Source of the DNA: a virus | Strand: one strand, 5' to 3' | Virus record (IMG/VR): IMGVR_UViG_3300027675_000025 | Coordinates: 1 to 25,039 of that record | Length of the DNA: 25,039 bases | Part shown: piece by piece, positions 1-6,326 of the stretch | How the letters are laid out: every line of letters begins with the position of its first letter | Numbering within the stretch: position 1 is the stretch's first letter | Notes under the pieces: model-generated | Database searches by the model: none | What the model saw: the letters and a program-made list of their open reading frames with translations, nothing else | What the model was told of the DNA's origin: nothing | Program-made: the position numbers and the translations under genes

Positions 1-72
1 GTTTGGGACGACACGCCAGCTCAACATTTACCCTCCCCCATGTGGCATGGCTGTTGACGTCGGGTGTTCACC
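1..72. other. Left-edge non-coding segment downstream of the HNH gene
   Basis: No gene is supported here. The segment follows the HNH stop codon on the minus strand. If the window is a circular or cos-ended phage genome, it joins the right-edge segment upstream of TerL and would be part of the packaging-site region. I see no direct repeat shared between the two window ends. Confidence 0.4.
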
Positions 73-357
73 TTACCCGCCACGCTGGGACTTGGCCACA
101 TGACACGTCGGACACAGCGCCTGCAGGTTTAAACGGTCCCAGAAGCGATGCGGGTCTCCATCGTGTTTGACGATGTGATCAACCTCGAGCTGTGCCTGTA
201 CGCGCCCACAGGCCGCGCATTGATACGCCTGGGACACGAGCACCTGTTGGCGGAGGCGGAACCACCGAGCCCGGGCATACCAGAGTTTCTGATTGTGCTG
301 CGGACAGCGGCCCCTGCGCACCAGCACCGAACACCCGGGCTGCACGCAGTACTGCAT
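73..357 (-). CDS. HNH endonuclease (HK97 gp74-like packaging-associated)
   Basis: Small HNH-family endonuclease of about 94 residues. The core is a CAACG zinc knuckle, then LEVDHIV (the D-H pair of the beta-beta-alpha-metal fold), then NLQALCPTCH carrying the second CxxC and the conserved N and H. A second Cys-rich patch (YCVQPGC, RCPQH) lies at the N-terminus. In HK97-like phages an HNH protein is encoded beside the packaging site and works with TerL in cos cleavage, and position fits: it is the last gene of the early arm, facing TerL across the window ends. I chose ATG at 357, one base after the upstream gene's TGA. A GTG at 381 in the same frame would add eight residues and overlap that gene. 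Role in packaging is inferred from family and location. Confidence 0.88.
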   Translation of the reverse strand: MQYCVQPGCSVLVRRGRCPQHNQKLWYARARWFRLRQQVLVSQAYQCAACGRVQAQLEVDHIVKHDGDPHRFWDRLNLQALCPTCHVAKSQRGG

Positions 358-358
358 C

Positions 359-562
359 TCAGGCTGGCCGGTCCTCGGCACGGAGGGTCAGGCCCGCCTC
401 GAGCGCGGCCGTGCGTTCGTGCAGCTCCTGCAGCGCACAGACGGTGACGGCCAGCGACTCGATGACGGTCAGGAGCTGGTCCTTCATGAGCACCCAGTCA
501 CACTCGGGCACATGATCGCGCAGGTCGCCATCGCAGTACGGACAGCGGCCCGGTTCCCGCAC
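359..562 (-). CDS. Small zinc-finger-like hypothetical protein
   Basis: Protein of 67 residues with an N-terminal CPYC pair followed by H-V-P-E-C, which could form one C2HC zinc knuckle. The rest is a leucine- and glutamate-rich helix (residues about 25-60) that may be a coiled coil. It lies between the beta-helix gene (2 bp upstream) and HNH (1 bp downstream) and so is co-translated with them. No family is recognised. Being directly upstream of an HNH protein at the packaging end, it could be an accessory DNA-binding factor, but nothing in the sequence proves this. Confidence 0.65.
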   Translation of the reverse strand: MREPGRCPYCDGDLRDHVPECDWVLMKDQLLTVIESLAVTVCALQELHERTAALEAGLTLRAEDRPA

Positions 563-564
563 GG

Positions 565-1614
565 CTATCCCACGACCAGGATGCCGGCCGGGTACGGGTA
601 GTTGTTCGGCTGCGTGCGCCAGAGGGTGACGTTGCTGAACTGGGCATCGGGCGCGTAGACGTCGAGGGTCGGCTGGCCGGCGGCGGTATCGTCGCCGTGA
701 ATCCCGTAGGCGCCTTCATTGGCGTCCGAGTCGCTGATCTGCAGGCCGACAATCGGCCGGTCCGGGCCGTTGAACGCCAGCCATTTGCCGTTGTTCGGGC
801 TCCAGAAATTGCAGTCATTGAACCGGATGCCCTCGGCGCCGTGCCCGAGCTGCACGCCGTTCCCGTCCCGATACTCGAACCGGCACCGCTCGAACGCGAT
901 GTTCCGCATGACGCCGGACGGGTGCGTGTCGTCCACGCCGAGGATCTGGATGACGCTGATGGTGTCGCGCGTCACGCACTTGCGGAAGGTGACGTCTTCG
1001 ACACTAGCCCACGGGTTGCCGCCGTCCTGGTTCCTGACGGTGAGGACGATGCAGAACCCGGTTTGCCCGTCGATCCAGCTCTGCGCGAAGTTGCAGTCGA
1101 GAATCTGCACGTTCTTGGCGTTCTTCAGCTCGAAACAGTTCTTGACGGTCGCGCCGGACGGCTTGCTCTGCCAGTAAGTCGGCTTCGTCCAGGTGCAGCG
1201 GCGGATGACGATGTTGGCGGGCTGGCGGTCCTGGCTCAGGGCATCGGCGCCGCCAAAAATGACGTTCTCGCCGGACGCCTCGCCGAAGCAGTCCTCGACC
1301 AGCAGATCCCGGCTGTTGTCCCAGCCGGCGATACATTGCGCGTCCTGCGCGTGGTGCAGATCGCGGAATCGGGACTTCGTGATCACGACGCCCGGGCTGT
1401 TGACGGCAATCCCGCGCCGTCCGCCATACGTGTAGTCGCCGATGAAGTCGCAATCGTGGACCTGCGTCCGTTCGCCCGTGGTCAGGAGCGTATGTTGCGG
1501 GTCTTTTGATTTGAAGATGCAGCGCTCGAACACGACGCCGGGCGCCGTGACTTCGACCGGGCTCTCGAGGAACTGGTCGGTGATGTGTTCGCCGTCGGTT
1601 TCACACTTCAGCAT
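565..1614 (-). CDS. Right-handed parallel beta-helix (pectate-lyase-like) protein
   Basis: Protein of 349 residues built from repeated short strands of the type VxFERCxF, VVITKSRF, LLVEDCF, IVIRRCTW, VQILDCNF, IAFERCRF and IRFNDCNF. This is the ladder expected of a right-handed parallel beta-helix. In phages such folds occur in tail spikes and polysaccharide depolymerases, and also in uncharacterised virion proteins. There is no signal peptide and no recognisable tail-attachment domain, and the gene lies in the early arm away from the tail genes, so a receptor or capsule-degrading role is only a guess. I chose ATG at 1614: GAAGGA lies upstream and it overlaps the preceding gene by only 14 bp. 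An in-frame start at 1692 would add 26 low-complexity residues deep inside that gene. Confidence 0.8.
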   Translation of the reverse strand: MLKCETDGEHITDQFLESPVEVTAPGVVFERCIFKSKDPQHTLLTTGERTQVHDCDFIGDYTYGGRRGIAVNSPGVVITKSRFRDLHHAQDAQCIAGWDNSRDLLVEDCFGEASGENVIFGGADALSQDRQPANIVIRRCTWTKPTYWQSKPSGATVKNCFELKNAKNVQILDCNFAQSWIDGQTGFCIVLTVRNQDGGNPWASVEDVTFRKCVTRDTISVIQILGVDDTHPSGVMRNIAFERCRFEYRDGNGVQLGHGAEGIRFNDCNFWSPNNGKWLAFNGPDRPIVGLQISDSDANEGAYGIHGDDTAAGQPTLDVYAPDAQFSNVTLWRTQPNNYPYPAGILVVG

Positions 1615-1855
1615 TGGGTTTCTGTCCTTCGTTCGCGAGGCGGTTGCGTTCGTCGTCGGCCGTGCCCTCGTCTGCGGCCGCCTTGAGCGCATCCGCGAGC
1701 GCGCCGAGTTGATCGGAATGCACGAACACTTCGTAGCGAATGACCAGGGCCCCAGTCGGTTCGATCGACACTTCCACCAGCCGACACTGGGCCGGCAGTA
1801 ATCCGCGCTCGGCGAGGTGCCTCGAAATCCGACGGTTGCCGACGAGGCTCGCCAT
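1601..1855 (-). CDS. Hypothetical protein (84 aa)
   Basis: No family is recognised. The middle (residues about 25-45) looks like two beta strands, VEVSIEPTGALVIRYEVFV, followed by an alanine-rich helix and a charged tail (residues 60-84). The ATG is one base past the upstream gene's stop and the 3' end overlaps the beta-helix gene by 14 bp, so the gene belongs to a tightly coupled chain. Small acidic proteins of this kind are common in phage early regions. Confidence 0.6.
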   Translation of the reverse strand: MASLVGNRRISRHLAERGLLPAQCRLVEVSIEPTGALVIRYEVFVHSDQLGALADALKAAADEGTADDERNRLANEGQKPNAEV

Positions 1856-1856
1856 C

Positions 1857-2078
1857 TCAGTTCTTTCGTTTCTTTCGTTCGGGCCGGGCCGCCCGGCGTT
1901 CGTCGTCGTCCTGCCAGTCCAGGACGCCGAGCGCCATGGCCCGAATGACCCGCGGCACGTACCCGGAGGCCAGATCGCGCACCTGATCTTCCGTCAGGTC
2001 GACCAGGCTGTACGTGGTTTCGTGCGGCTGGCGGTTCACGCTCGCGCCCAAATCCAGCCGAATGACCTGATCTGTCAC
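1857..2078 (-). CDS. Hypothetical protein with basic C-terminal tail
   Basis: Unrecognised protein of about 73 residues. A central segment (SLVDLTEDQVRDLASGYV) suggests a helix-loop-helix, and the end is strongly basic (RRAARPERKKRKN), which could bind nucleic acid. The open frame extends upstream to 2294, but that part is antisense-like and overlaps two better genes. I chose GTG at 2078, just after the stop of the small membrane protein gene at 2081-2188. GTG at 2096 is an alternative. The start is uncertain. Confidence 0.55.
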   Translation of the reverse strand: MTDQVIRLDLGASVNRQPHETTYSLVDLTEDQVRDLASGYVPRVIRAMALGVLDWQDDDERRAARPERKKRKN

Positions 2079-2080
2079 GC

Positions 2081-2188
2081 CTATGTGATAAGCCACAGAA
2101 TCGCCCAACTCAGAATCACCGTCAGACTCCAGGCGGCCAGCGTCAGCACGATCAGGATCGCCACGCCCCAGCGCGCGTCTGGGCTCAT
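2081..2188 (-). CDS. Small single-span membrane protein (35 aa)
   Basis: A short reading frame encoding 35 residues: six mostly polar residues (MSPDAR), then one long hydrophobic stretch from about residue 7 to 34, rich in I, L, V, A and W. Its ATG overlaps the TGA of the preceding gene in an ATGA junction, the same coupling used through this operon, which is the main argument that it is real. The position excludes the long N-terminal extension of the next frame. Candidate roles are a holin-like or superinfection-exclusion peptide. No family assignment is possible. Confidence 0.6.
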   Translation of the reverse strand: MSPDARWGVAILIVLTLAAWSLTVILSWAILWLIT

Positions 2189-2382
2189 GGCTCGGTAAAC
2201 GGCCATTCCTGGTCGTGGTACTGCTGCACCACGTGCAGGAGCTGTTGCCAGGTGTCGGGCTCGAAGACGATCGTGTTCGTGCCCGCGGTGCCATTCTCCG
2301 TCGTGAGCACCATCCGGCCCGGCTCGAACCGCACGTAGACGCCGGCGCCGAGGTACGCGGCGCGGACTTGGCCGGTCCTCAT
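2185..2382 (-). CDS. Hypothetical protein (65 aa)
   Basis: Small protein with alternating strand-forming segments (VYVRFEPGRMVLTTEN, TIVFEPDTWQQLLHVV) and an acidic C-terminus. ATGA overlaps join it to the gene before (2379-2382) and the gene after (2185-2188). No family is recognised. The pattern of a compact beta sheet followed by a helix resembles small phage regulatory or anti-host proteins, but that is only a structural impression. Confidence 0.6.
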   Translation of the reverse strand: MRTGQVRAAYLGAGVYVRFEPGRMVLTTENGTAGTNTIVFEPDTWQQLLHVVQQYHDQEWPFTEP

Positions 2383-2993
2383 GGCACGGGCTCGTCCGGG
2401 TTCCGGCGCCGCTTCGCGAGAATCAGCACCAGCGCCTTCTGCAGGCTTTCCTCGACCTGGGTTTTGATGCTGTCGATGGTGTCGAGGATGCGCTGCGTAT
2501 TCGCGTCGTCGTGCGCCATGATCTCGGCGGTGTTCTTGGCCTGTTCGGCCGCCATCGAATCGAGCGTGTCGAGAATCTGATCCAGGATGGTTTCCTCCGG
2601 CGGCGGCGTCGGGCCGGGTTCGGGCGTCGTGCCGATGTGCGCCAACTCCGCAGTCGGCTGGCGCCAGTCCGGAATCCGCGCCGGGTCCGGGCCGTGCGCG
2701 TCGCCGTTCAGCGGCAGCGCCTGCGTCCCGTCATCGGTCGCGATGTCCCAGCCGTCGCCGCCGCGGTTCTCGAGGATCCAGTCGACCGAATAGCCCTGGC
2801 TGTTGTTGCCGGACGTCTTGGCGAGCAGGCCGTGGCTCGGGTCGCGTTCGCTGTAGACGTACCAGGCAGCGCGGCGCGTCAGCAGGCCTTTGTCCTGCTC
2901 CACTTCGTCCTGCGTCGCTCGCGGTTTGATCTGGCCTTCGGCTGTCAGCTCGGCGTGCGCCCGGGTGACGCAGTCGTAGTACGGATAGCTCAA
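2379..2993 (-). CDS. Hypothetical phage protein with coiled-coil C-terminus
   Basis: Protein of 204 residues in two parts. The N-terminal part (to about residue 110) contains a GYSVDWILENRGGDGWDI-type segment, a pattern I associate with uncharacterised proteins in other phage genomes. A proline-rich linker follows (TTPEPGPTPPPEET), then a long amphipathic helix from about 133 to 190 (ILDQILDTLDSMAAEQ and similar), probably a coiled coil, ending in a basic KRRR patch. It overlaps its neighbours by 4 bp on each side. No enzymatic motif is visible. An endolysin or virion-associated role cannot be excluded, since no other lysis enzyme is evident. Confidence 0.65.
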   Translation of the reverse strand: MSYPYYDCVTRAHAELTAEGQIKPRATQDEVEQDKGLLTRRAAWYVYSERDPSHGLLAKTSGNNSQGYSVDWILENRGGDGWDIATDDGTQALPLNGDAHGPDPARIPDWRQPTAELAHIGTTPEPGPTPPPEETILDQILDTLDSMAAEQAKNTAEIMAHDDANTQRILDTIDSIKTQVEESLQKALVLILAKRRRNPDEPVP

Positions 2994-4363
2994 TGGACCG
3001 CTCCTTGTGAGGCGGCCTCGAGCCGGCGCCGGGCCGTGGCCGTGGTTTCCTCGTCGATGTCAGCGCCGATAAACACGCCGTCGCGCGCCAACGTGGCGAC
3101 GCCTGTGGTTCCCGAACCCATGAACGGATCCAGGACGACCCAGGCCGGTTGAATGAACCGCTCGACGACCTGGCGCATCAAGATTTCGCCTTGTTGCCAA
3201 TGGTGCATCTCTTGATCGGATGGCGTGTCGCCGCTATGGATGACGTCGTGGAACATCGGCCCGCGATACGTACCATTGGCATAGACCAATAATGGCTTCC
3301 ATCGCGTGAACACCCGGCGTTCGAAGATGCGCGCGTTCTGCGTCAGGATGATCGGGACAACCCAGTGGTACGTCAGATGCGCCCCAAGGCCGGCGAGATA
3401 CGTCGGTAAATGCGTCTTTCCAGTCATCACGACACAGAGCCCGCCATCCTTCAAAACGTGCGCGGCAAGTTGTGATAGGTCTTCATAGACCGTGACGTAC
3501 TTTTCGGGATACGGCGGATCCGTGATGATCAAATCGATACTCTTCGGCGCTAGTCGCGCAGCCAGATCAATCGCCGAGCAATGGTACGTAGACCAGCGTT
3601 GGCCGCGGTCGGGCAGGTTATCGACCCGCCGCTGGTTCTCCTGGCGGTTGACGTGCGCCCAGAGTCCTTGAACCTTACGTTCCTCGGGATGCGCGGCCAT
3701 CGCGGCGGCAATCCGGGACTGTTGGTCCGGATCCATGCCGGCCAATCGGGCGACCGCGACCGGATCATCGCGCAATGGATTCTCATCGAGCACGGTTAAT
3801 AGATCAGGTACTAACGTCGCCGCCTTACCGATCCGGGTCGTATCCATCTCGGCGACTGTGCCGTGCCTGGTTGTATAAAGCCGCGTCCCCTTCTCACTGC
3901 AATCGGATTGCAGTGAGCTTCTGATGGTCTCGACTAGGTGAAATGAAACCTTACAAGCCGCGGCGATCCTGCGGTCGCTCCATTTCCGCCAGATCGGATC
4001 CTCAAACAGCATCAGCACGGCGTGTCGTTTGTCGGCGTTCGTCCGCGGCCTGCCATGCGTGACGTTCGATCCGACGGCGAATAGGATCGCGTCGCGCATC
4101 GTGCCCTTGTGCACGACCGCCTGGATCGTTTTCTTCGGCGGTTCCTGACGCGCGGCGAAGACCCGATGGAACCCATCCGCGAGGTAATACTTCTCGCCAT
4201 CGAAGAACACATCGACCGGCGGGAAGATGCTGCCGGCTTCCATCGCGGCACGGTAATCGCGCGCGACGATGATGTCCACCAGCTCCCGCGGCTGTGTGTC
4301 TTTGCTCGCGACGACCGCCGCGAGCGGAATCGCGATGACGTGTTTAGGCAGCGCTGTTGGCAT
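2990..4363 (-). CDS. ParB-like N-terminal domain fused to DNA methyltransferase
   Basis: Fusion of 457 residues. Residues about 10-100 form a ParB/Srx-like domain (VDVFFDGEKYYLADGFHR, with the GxHR-type motif). Residues 110-152 look like a helix-turn-helix (WSDRRIAAACKVSFHLVETI). The C-terminal 200 residues are an SAM-dependent amino-methyltransferase, with DPPYP at 282-286 (motif IV) and DPFMGSGTTG at 412-421 (motif I). Motif IV precedes motif I, as in beta-class N6-adenine or N4-cytosine enzymes. Phage proteins of this architecture are common and may protect phage DNA or regulate genes. The gene overlaps the possible nuclease gene upstream by 20 bp and the next gene by 4 bp. A perfect 25-bp palindrome lies between the HTH and catalytic parts. 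Confidence 0.88.
   Translation of the reverse strand: MPTALPKHVIAIPLAAVVASKDTQPRELVDIIVARDYRAAMEAGSIFPPVDVFFDGEKYYLADGFHRVFAARQEPPKKTIQAVVHKGTMRDAILFAVGSNVTHGRPRTNADKRHAVLMLFEDPIWRKWSDRRIAAACKVSFHLVETIRSSLQSDCSEKGTRLYTTRHGTVAEMDTTRIGKAATLVPDLLTVLDENPLRDDPVAVARLAGMDPDQQSRIAAAMAAHPEERKVQGLWAHVNRQENQRRVDNLPDRGQRWSTYHCSAIDLAARLAPKSIDLIITDPPYPEKYVTVYEDLSQLAAHVLKDGGLCVVMTGKTHLPTYLAGLGAHLTYHWVVPIILTQNARIFERRVFTRWKPLLVYANGTYRGPMFHDVIHSGDTPSDQEMHHWQQGEILMRQVVERFIQPAWVVLDPFMGSGTTGVATLARDGVFIGADIDEETTATARRRLEAASQGAVH
3893..3917. repeat. Perfect inverted repeat, 12-bp arms, inside the ParB-methyltransferase gene
   Basis: The arm CTCACTGCAATC is followed by a single G and then its exact reverse complement GATTGCAGTGAG. 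A 12-bp perfect palindrome around one base is far beyond chance in one kilobase of coding DNA. On the coding strand it spans codons of about residues 149-157, just after the HTH. It could be an operator for the protein's own HTH/ParB region, or a hairpin in the mRNA. Confidence 0.8.
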
Positions 4364-5135
4364 TGGGTTCGTGTTTCAGGGCGGCCCGTAGGGCGGCGTT
4401 CTCCATGATGGCGTTCTCGAGATCGTGATGGTTCGCGGCGCCACGGACGGCCCGGTCGCGTGGCACGCGGGCGACCAGGATCTGGCCGATGCGCCGGTCC
4501 GGATCGGTTCCGTGTTCCTGGTATGGCCCAGCGGCACGAATCCAGGATTGCGGCGCGGCGATGATGTCCTGCCCGGCCACCATCAGGGCTTCGGCGTAGT
4601 CCGGCGAGACCGCGAGGAAGAACGTCCGATCGGGCTCTTGTTCAAAGAACCGCATCTTGCCGGATTTCCGCCACGACCCATCGGCCCAGCAGTACGGCAC
4701 GTCGCCCCGGTGCGCGGACATCGTCAGGACCGGGATATGGATCGGCAGGTCGTCGCTGAGAAAGACCTGCTGCGTCGTCTTGCGCTCGACATCAACGAAC
4801 AAGAGCCCGTGATCGGGCCGATGCTCCGGGAACCGCAGGACCAGATCGGGGCCGTACTTGTCCTCGACGTTCCCGCGTTCCATGAACAACGTCTTGCCGT
4901 TCTTACAGGGAATCCCCAGCGCCAGCCTCGGGAAGAAATGGTAGAGCGCCTGGCGTTCGCACAGGTCCGGCAGACCGCGATCGATGCTGTAGGGATTGTG
5001 GAATTGGGCGGCGACAGCATCGTCCGCGACTTCGCGGATCCAATCGTTGACCGGTAACGGCGCCGGCGGCGGCTCGCCGAAGTCCAGCCATCCGGCCTCG
5101 ATCTGACCCTTCAGGAACTTGCGGGCGTCCTTCAT
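4344..5135 (-). CDS. Possible PD-(D/E)XK nuclease-like protein
   Basis: Protein of 263 residues with no confident family match. Residues 94-119 read YGPDLVLRF, then a turn, then LLFVDVERKT. This fits the PD-(D/E)XK pattern, with P96-D97 on one strand and E117-x-K119 on the next, and E86 or E91 as a possible helix glutamate. The flanking segments alternate strands and helices as expected. The C-terminal 40 residues are helical. It overlaps the small upstream gene by ATGA and the ParB-methyltransferase gene by 20 bp, so a nuclease and a methyltransferase may be made together. That would fit either a recombination exonuclease partner of the RecT-like protein or a phage-borne modification/cleavage pair. 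The assignment rests on motif spacing alone. Confidence 0.5.
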   Translation of the reverse strand: MKDARKFLKGQIEAGWLDFGEPPPAPLPVNDWIREVADDAVAAQFHNPYSIDRGLPDLCERQALYHFFPRLALGIPCKNGKTLFMERGNVEDKYGPDLVLRFPEHRPDHGLLFVDVERKTTQQVFLSDDLPIHIPVLTMSAHRGDVPYCWADGSWRKSGKMRFFEQEPDRTFFLAVSPDYAEALMVAGQDIIAAPQSWIRAAGPYQEHGTDPDRRIGQILVARVPRDRAVRGAANHHDLENAIMENAALRAALKHEPNANSAA

Positions 5136-5344
5136 AGCAGCCGGCGCCTCGAGCCGACGGAGCGGATCGCCTTGGCGACCTCGTCGCTGTTGTACGGAAT
5201 GCGGTGCTTGGCCAGGGACGCCTTGACGGCCTCCGTCAGATCCGCGATCGAGTCGAAGACTTCGCGGTTCAAGGCGTCGTACACCAGCACCTCGTAGACG
5301 GTGTGGCGGAAGGCTGCGGACTTCGTGGATCGGAGGTTGTCCAT
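5132..5344 (-). CDS. Hypothetical protein (70 aa) beside the replication gene
   Basis: Unrecognised small protein; VYEVLVYDALNREVFDSI is predicted strand-helix, followed by an amphipathic helix and a basic C-terminus (SVGSRRRLL). The next gene starts at an ATGA overlap. The frame is open upstream to a TTG at 5410, which would add 22 basic residues. I prefer the ATG at 5344, although neither start has a strong ribosome-binding site. A small hairpin (GGTGC-gaa-GCACC on the plus strand, 5374-5386) lies just upstream of this ATG and might affect translation. Confidence 0.55.
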   Translation of the reverse strand: MDNLRSTKSAAFRHTVYEVLVYDALNREVFDSIADLTEAVKASLAKHRIPYNSDEVAKAIRSVGSRRRLL

Positions 5345-5442
5345 TCGCGTTTTCACGTTTTTCTTGGGAATTCGGTGCGAAGCACCTGCACTACTCTTTC
5401 TAAGTACCAAGAACGCCGCGCCTATAAGAGATCCTGATCCTG

Positions 5443-5835
5443 TTAACCCTGCGTGTTACCTCGCCTGTTACGCGGCGCGTTACGCCAGTCGTTACGGTCG
5501 TCGTTACCGTCGTCGTGACCGTGCGCCTCCCGGTACCGGCGCTGCTTCGCGGCCCGGGTCGCCGTGGCGCGGAGCACCTGGTCGAGGGTCTCGTTGTGCC
5601 AGCCGTCGGCGAGCTTGTGAAACCGCTTCATGACGACGGCTTTCAGCTTCGGCCAGCGGATCGCGTCGCCGGACGCCTTCGCGATCGATCGATCGTCCAG
5701 CGGCAGCGCGCCGCCGCGGAGGGCCGCCTCGTCGAGCAGGTTCCGATAGGCGCCCTGTTCCTCAAGGCTCATGTCCGTGTAGGCGGTCGATTTCCGCCAC
5801 CGATCGATCCACCAGTACAACGCCCGGACTCGCAT
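5443..5835 (-). CDS. DUF1376/YdaU-like replication protein
   Basis: Protein of 130 residues. The start RALYWWIDRWRKST, followed by MSLEEQGAYRNLLDEA, is the typical opening of DUF1376 (YdaU-like) proteins, found in phage replication modules often upstream of a DnaC- or primase-type gene. The conserved domain covers residues 1-85. The last 45 residues are low complexity and rich in D, N and R, because this DNA consists of GTTAC-bearing 12-bp repeats. The protein is short compared with DUF1376 proteins that carry an extra winged-helix or helicase-loader domain. Like lambda O, the gene appears to contain a repeat array that could be the phage origin. Function is inferred from the domain and context. 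Confidence 0.78.
   Translation of the reverse strand: MRVRALYWWIDRWRKSTAYTDMSLEEQGAYRNLLDEAALRGGALPLDDRSIAKASGDAIRWPKLKAVVMKRFHKLADGWHNETLDQVLRATATRAAKQRRYREAHGHDDGNDDRNDWRNAPRNRRGNTQG
5455..5519. repeat. Iteron-like array, 12-bp period (candidate phage origin)
   Basis: GTTAC occurs at 5455, 5467, 5479, 5491 and 5503, exactly 12 bp apart, with a degenerate GTGAC at 5515 and a near match GTTAA at 5442. On the coding strand each unit reads (C/G)GTAAC plus six variable bases. Exact phasing with variable spacers is typical of initiator-binding iterons. The array lies in the 3' end of the DUF1376 gene, and a comparatively AT-rich stretch follows at about 5340-5450, which could be the unwinding region. 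Confidence 0.7.
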
Positions 5836-5841
5836 CGGTCC

Positions 5842-6045
5842 TCACGACGGCTGCGGCTCATACGCTTCAGTCGGCACCGGCAGCAGCGGCAGGCCGCGGC
5901 GCTTCCGGCTCTCGTTCGACGCCTCGAGGCACGCCAGGCACACCGGCCGGCGTTTCCCAAGCGCCATCACCAGGTACACGCGCCCGATGTTGCAGCGGAA
6001 CGTCCGGCTGCAGAGGCAGCATTCAACGACGCCGTAGACCGGCAT
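5842..6045 (-). CDS. Small zinc-ribbon-like protein
   Basis: Protein of 67 residues with two cysteine pairs, ECCLC near residue 9 and VCLACLEA near residue 35. Together they could form one zinc ribbon. A basic KRRP/SRKRRG character suggests nucleic-acid binding. It sits between the unknown 93-residue protein and the DUF1376 gene, within the replication module, with minimal spacing. No named family is recognised. Confidence 0.65.
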   Translation of the reverse strand: MPVYGVVECCLCSRTFRCNIGRVYLVMALGKRRPVCLACLEASNESRKRRGLPLLPVPTEAYEPQPS

Positions 6046-6326
6046 CAGAACTGGCTCCAGCGGCGCGGAATGACCGGCTTCGGGCTGGTCGCAATCCGGG
6101 CCACGGCGATCCGCTGGCCGACGGTGACCTTCCGGGTTTTCTCGACCGTGGCGATGATGCCGCGCAAGGTCAGCTCAGCCCAGCGGTGATCGTCGGTCGC
6201 CAGCAGGTTCTCGATCTGGTCGATGAACCGGGCGGCCAGCGTCTCGCGGGCGTCATCCGCCAGGATGTCGAGTTGCGCCTCGCGCCTATTCCGTGCCGAG
6301 GTCGCGGTCCGGTTGTGGTGCGGCAT
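6045..6326 (-). CDS. Hypothetical protein in the recombination module
   Basis: Protein of about 93 residues. After a basic N-terminus (RNRREAQ) comes a helical region (DDARETLAARFIDQIENLLA) and a second helix, ending in a basic tail (PKPVIPRRWSQF). The reading frame is open back to 6437, but that portion is the out-of-frame shadow of the RecT-like gene. I chose the ATG at 6326, which overlaps the RecT-like gene by 41 bp. There is no ATG between 6326 and the end of that gene. Function is unknown. The position next to the annealing protein suggests a recombination or replication accessory factor. Confidence 0.6.
   Translation of the reverse strand: MPHHNRTATSARNRREAQLDILADDARETLAARFIDQIENLLATDDHRWAELTLRGIIATVEKTRKVTVGQRIAVARIATSPKPVIPRRWSQF

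Noticed and set aside
697-1509. Plus-strand open frame of 270 codons
   Set aside because: Antisense to the beta-helix gene, whose repeat pattern is convincing on the minus strand.
5442-5519. CRISPR-like array
   Set aside because: Repeat units are only 5-6 bases with 12-bp spacing and lie in a coding frame; this fits iterons and not CRISPR repeats.
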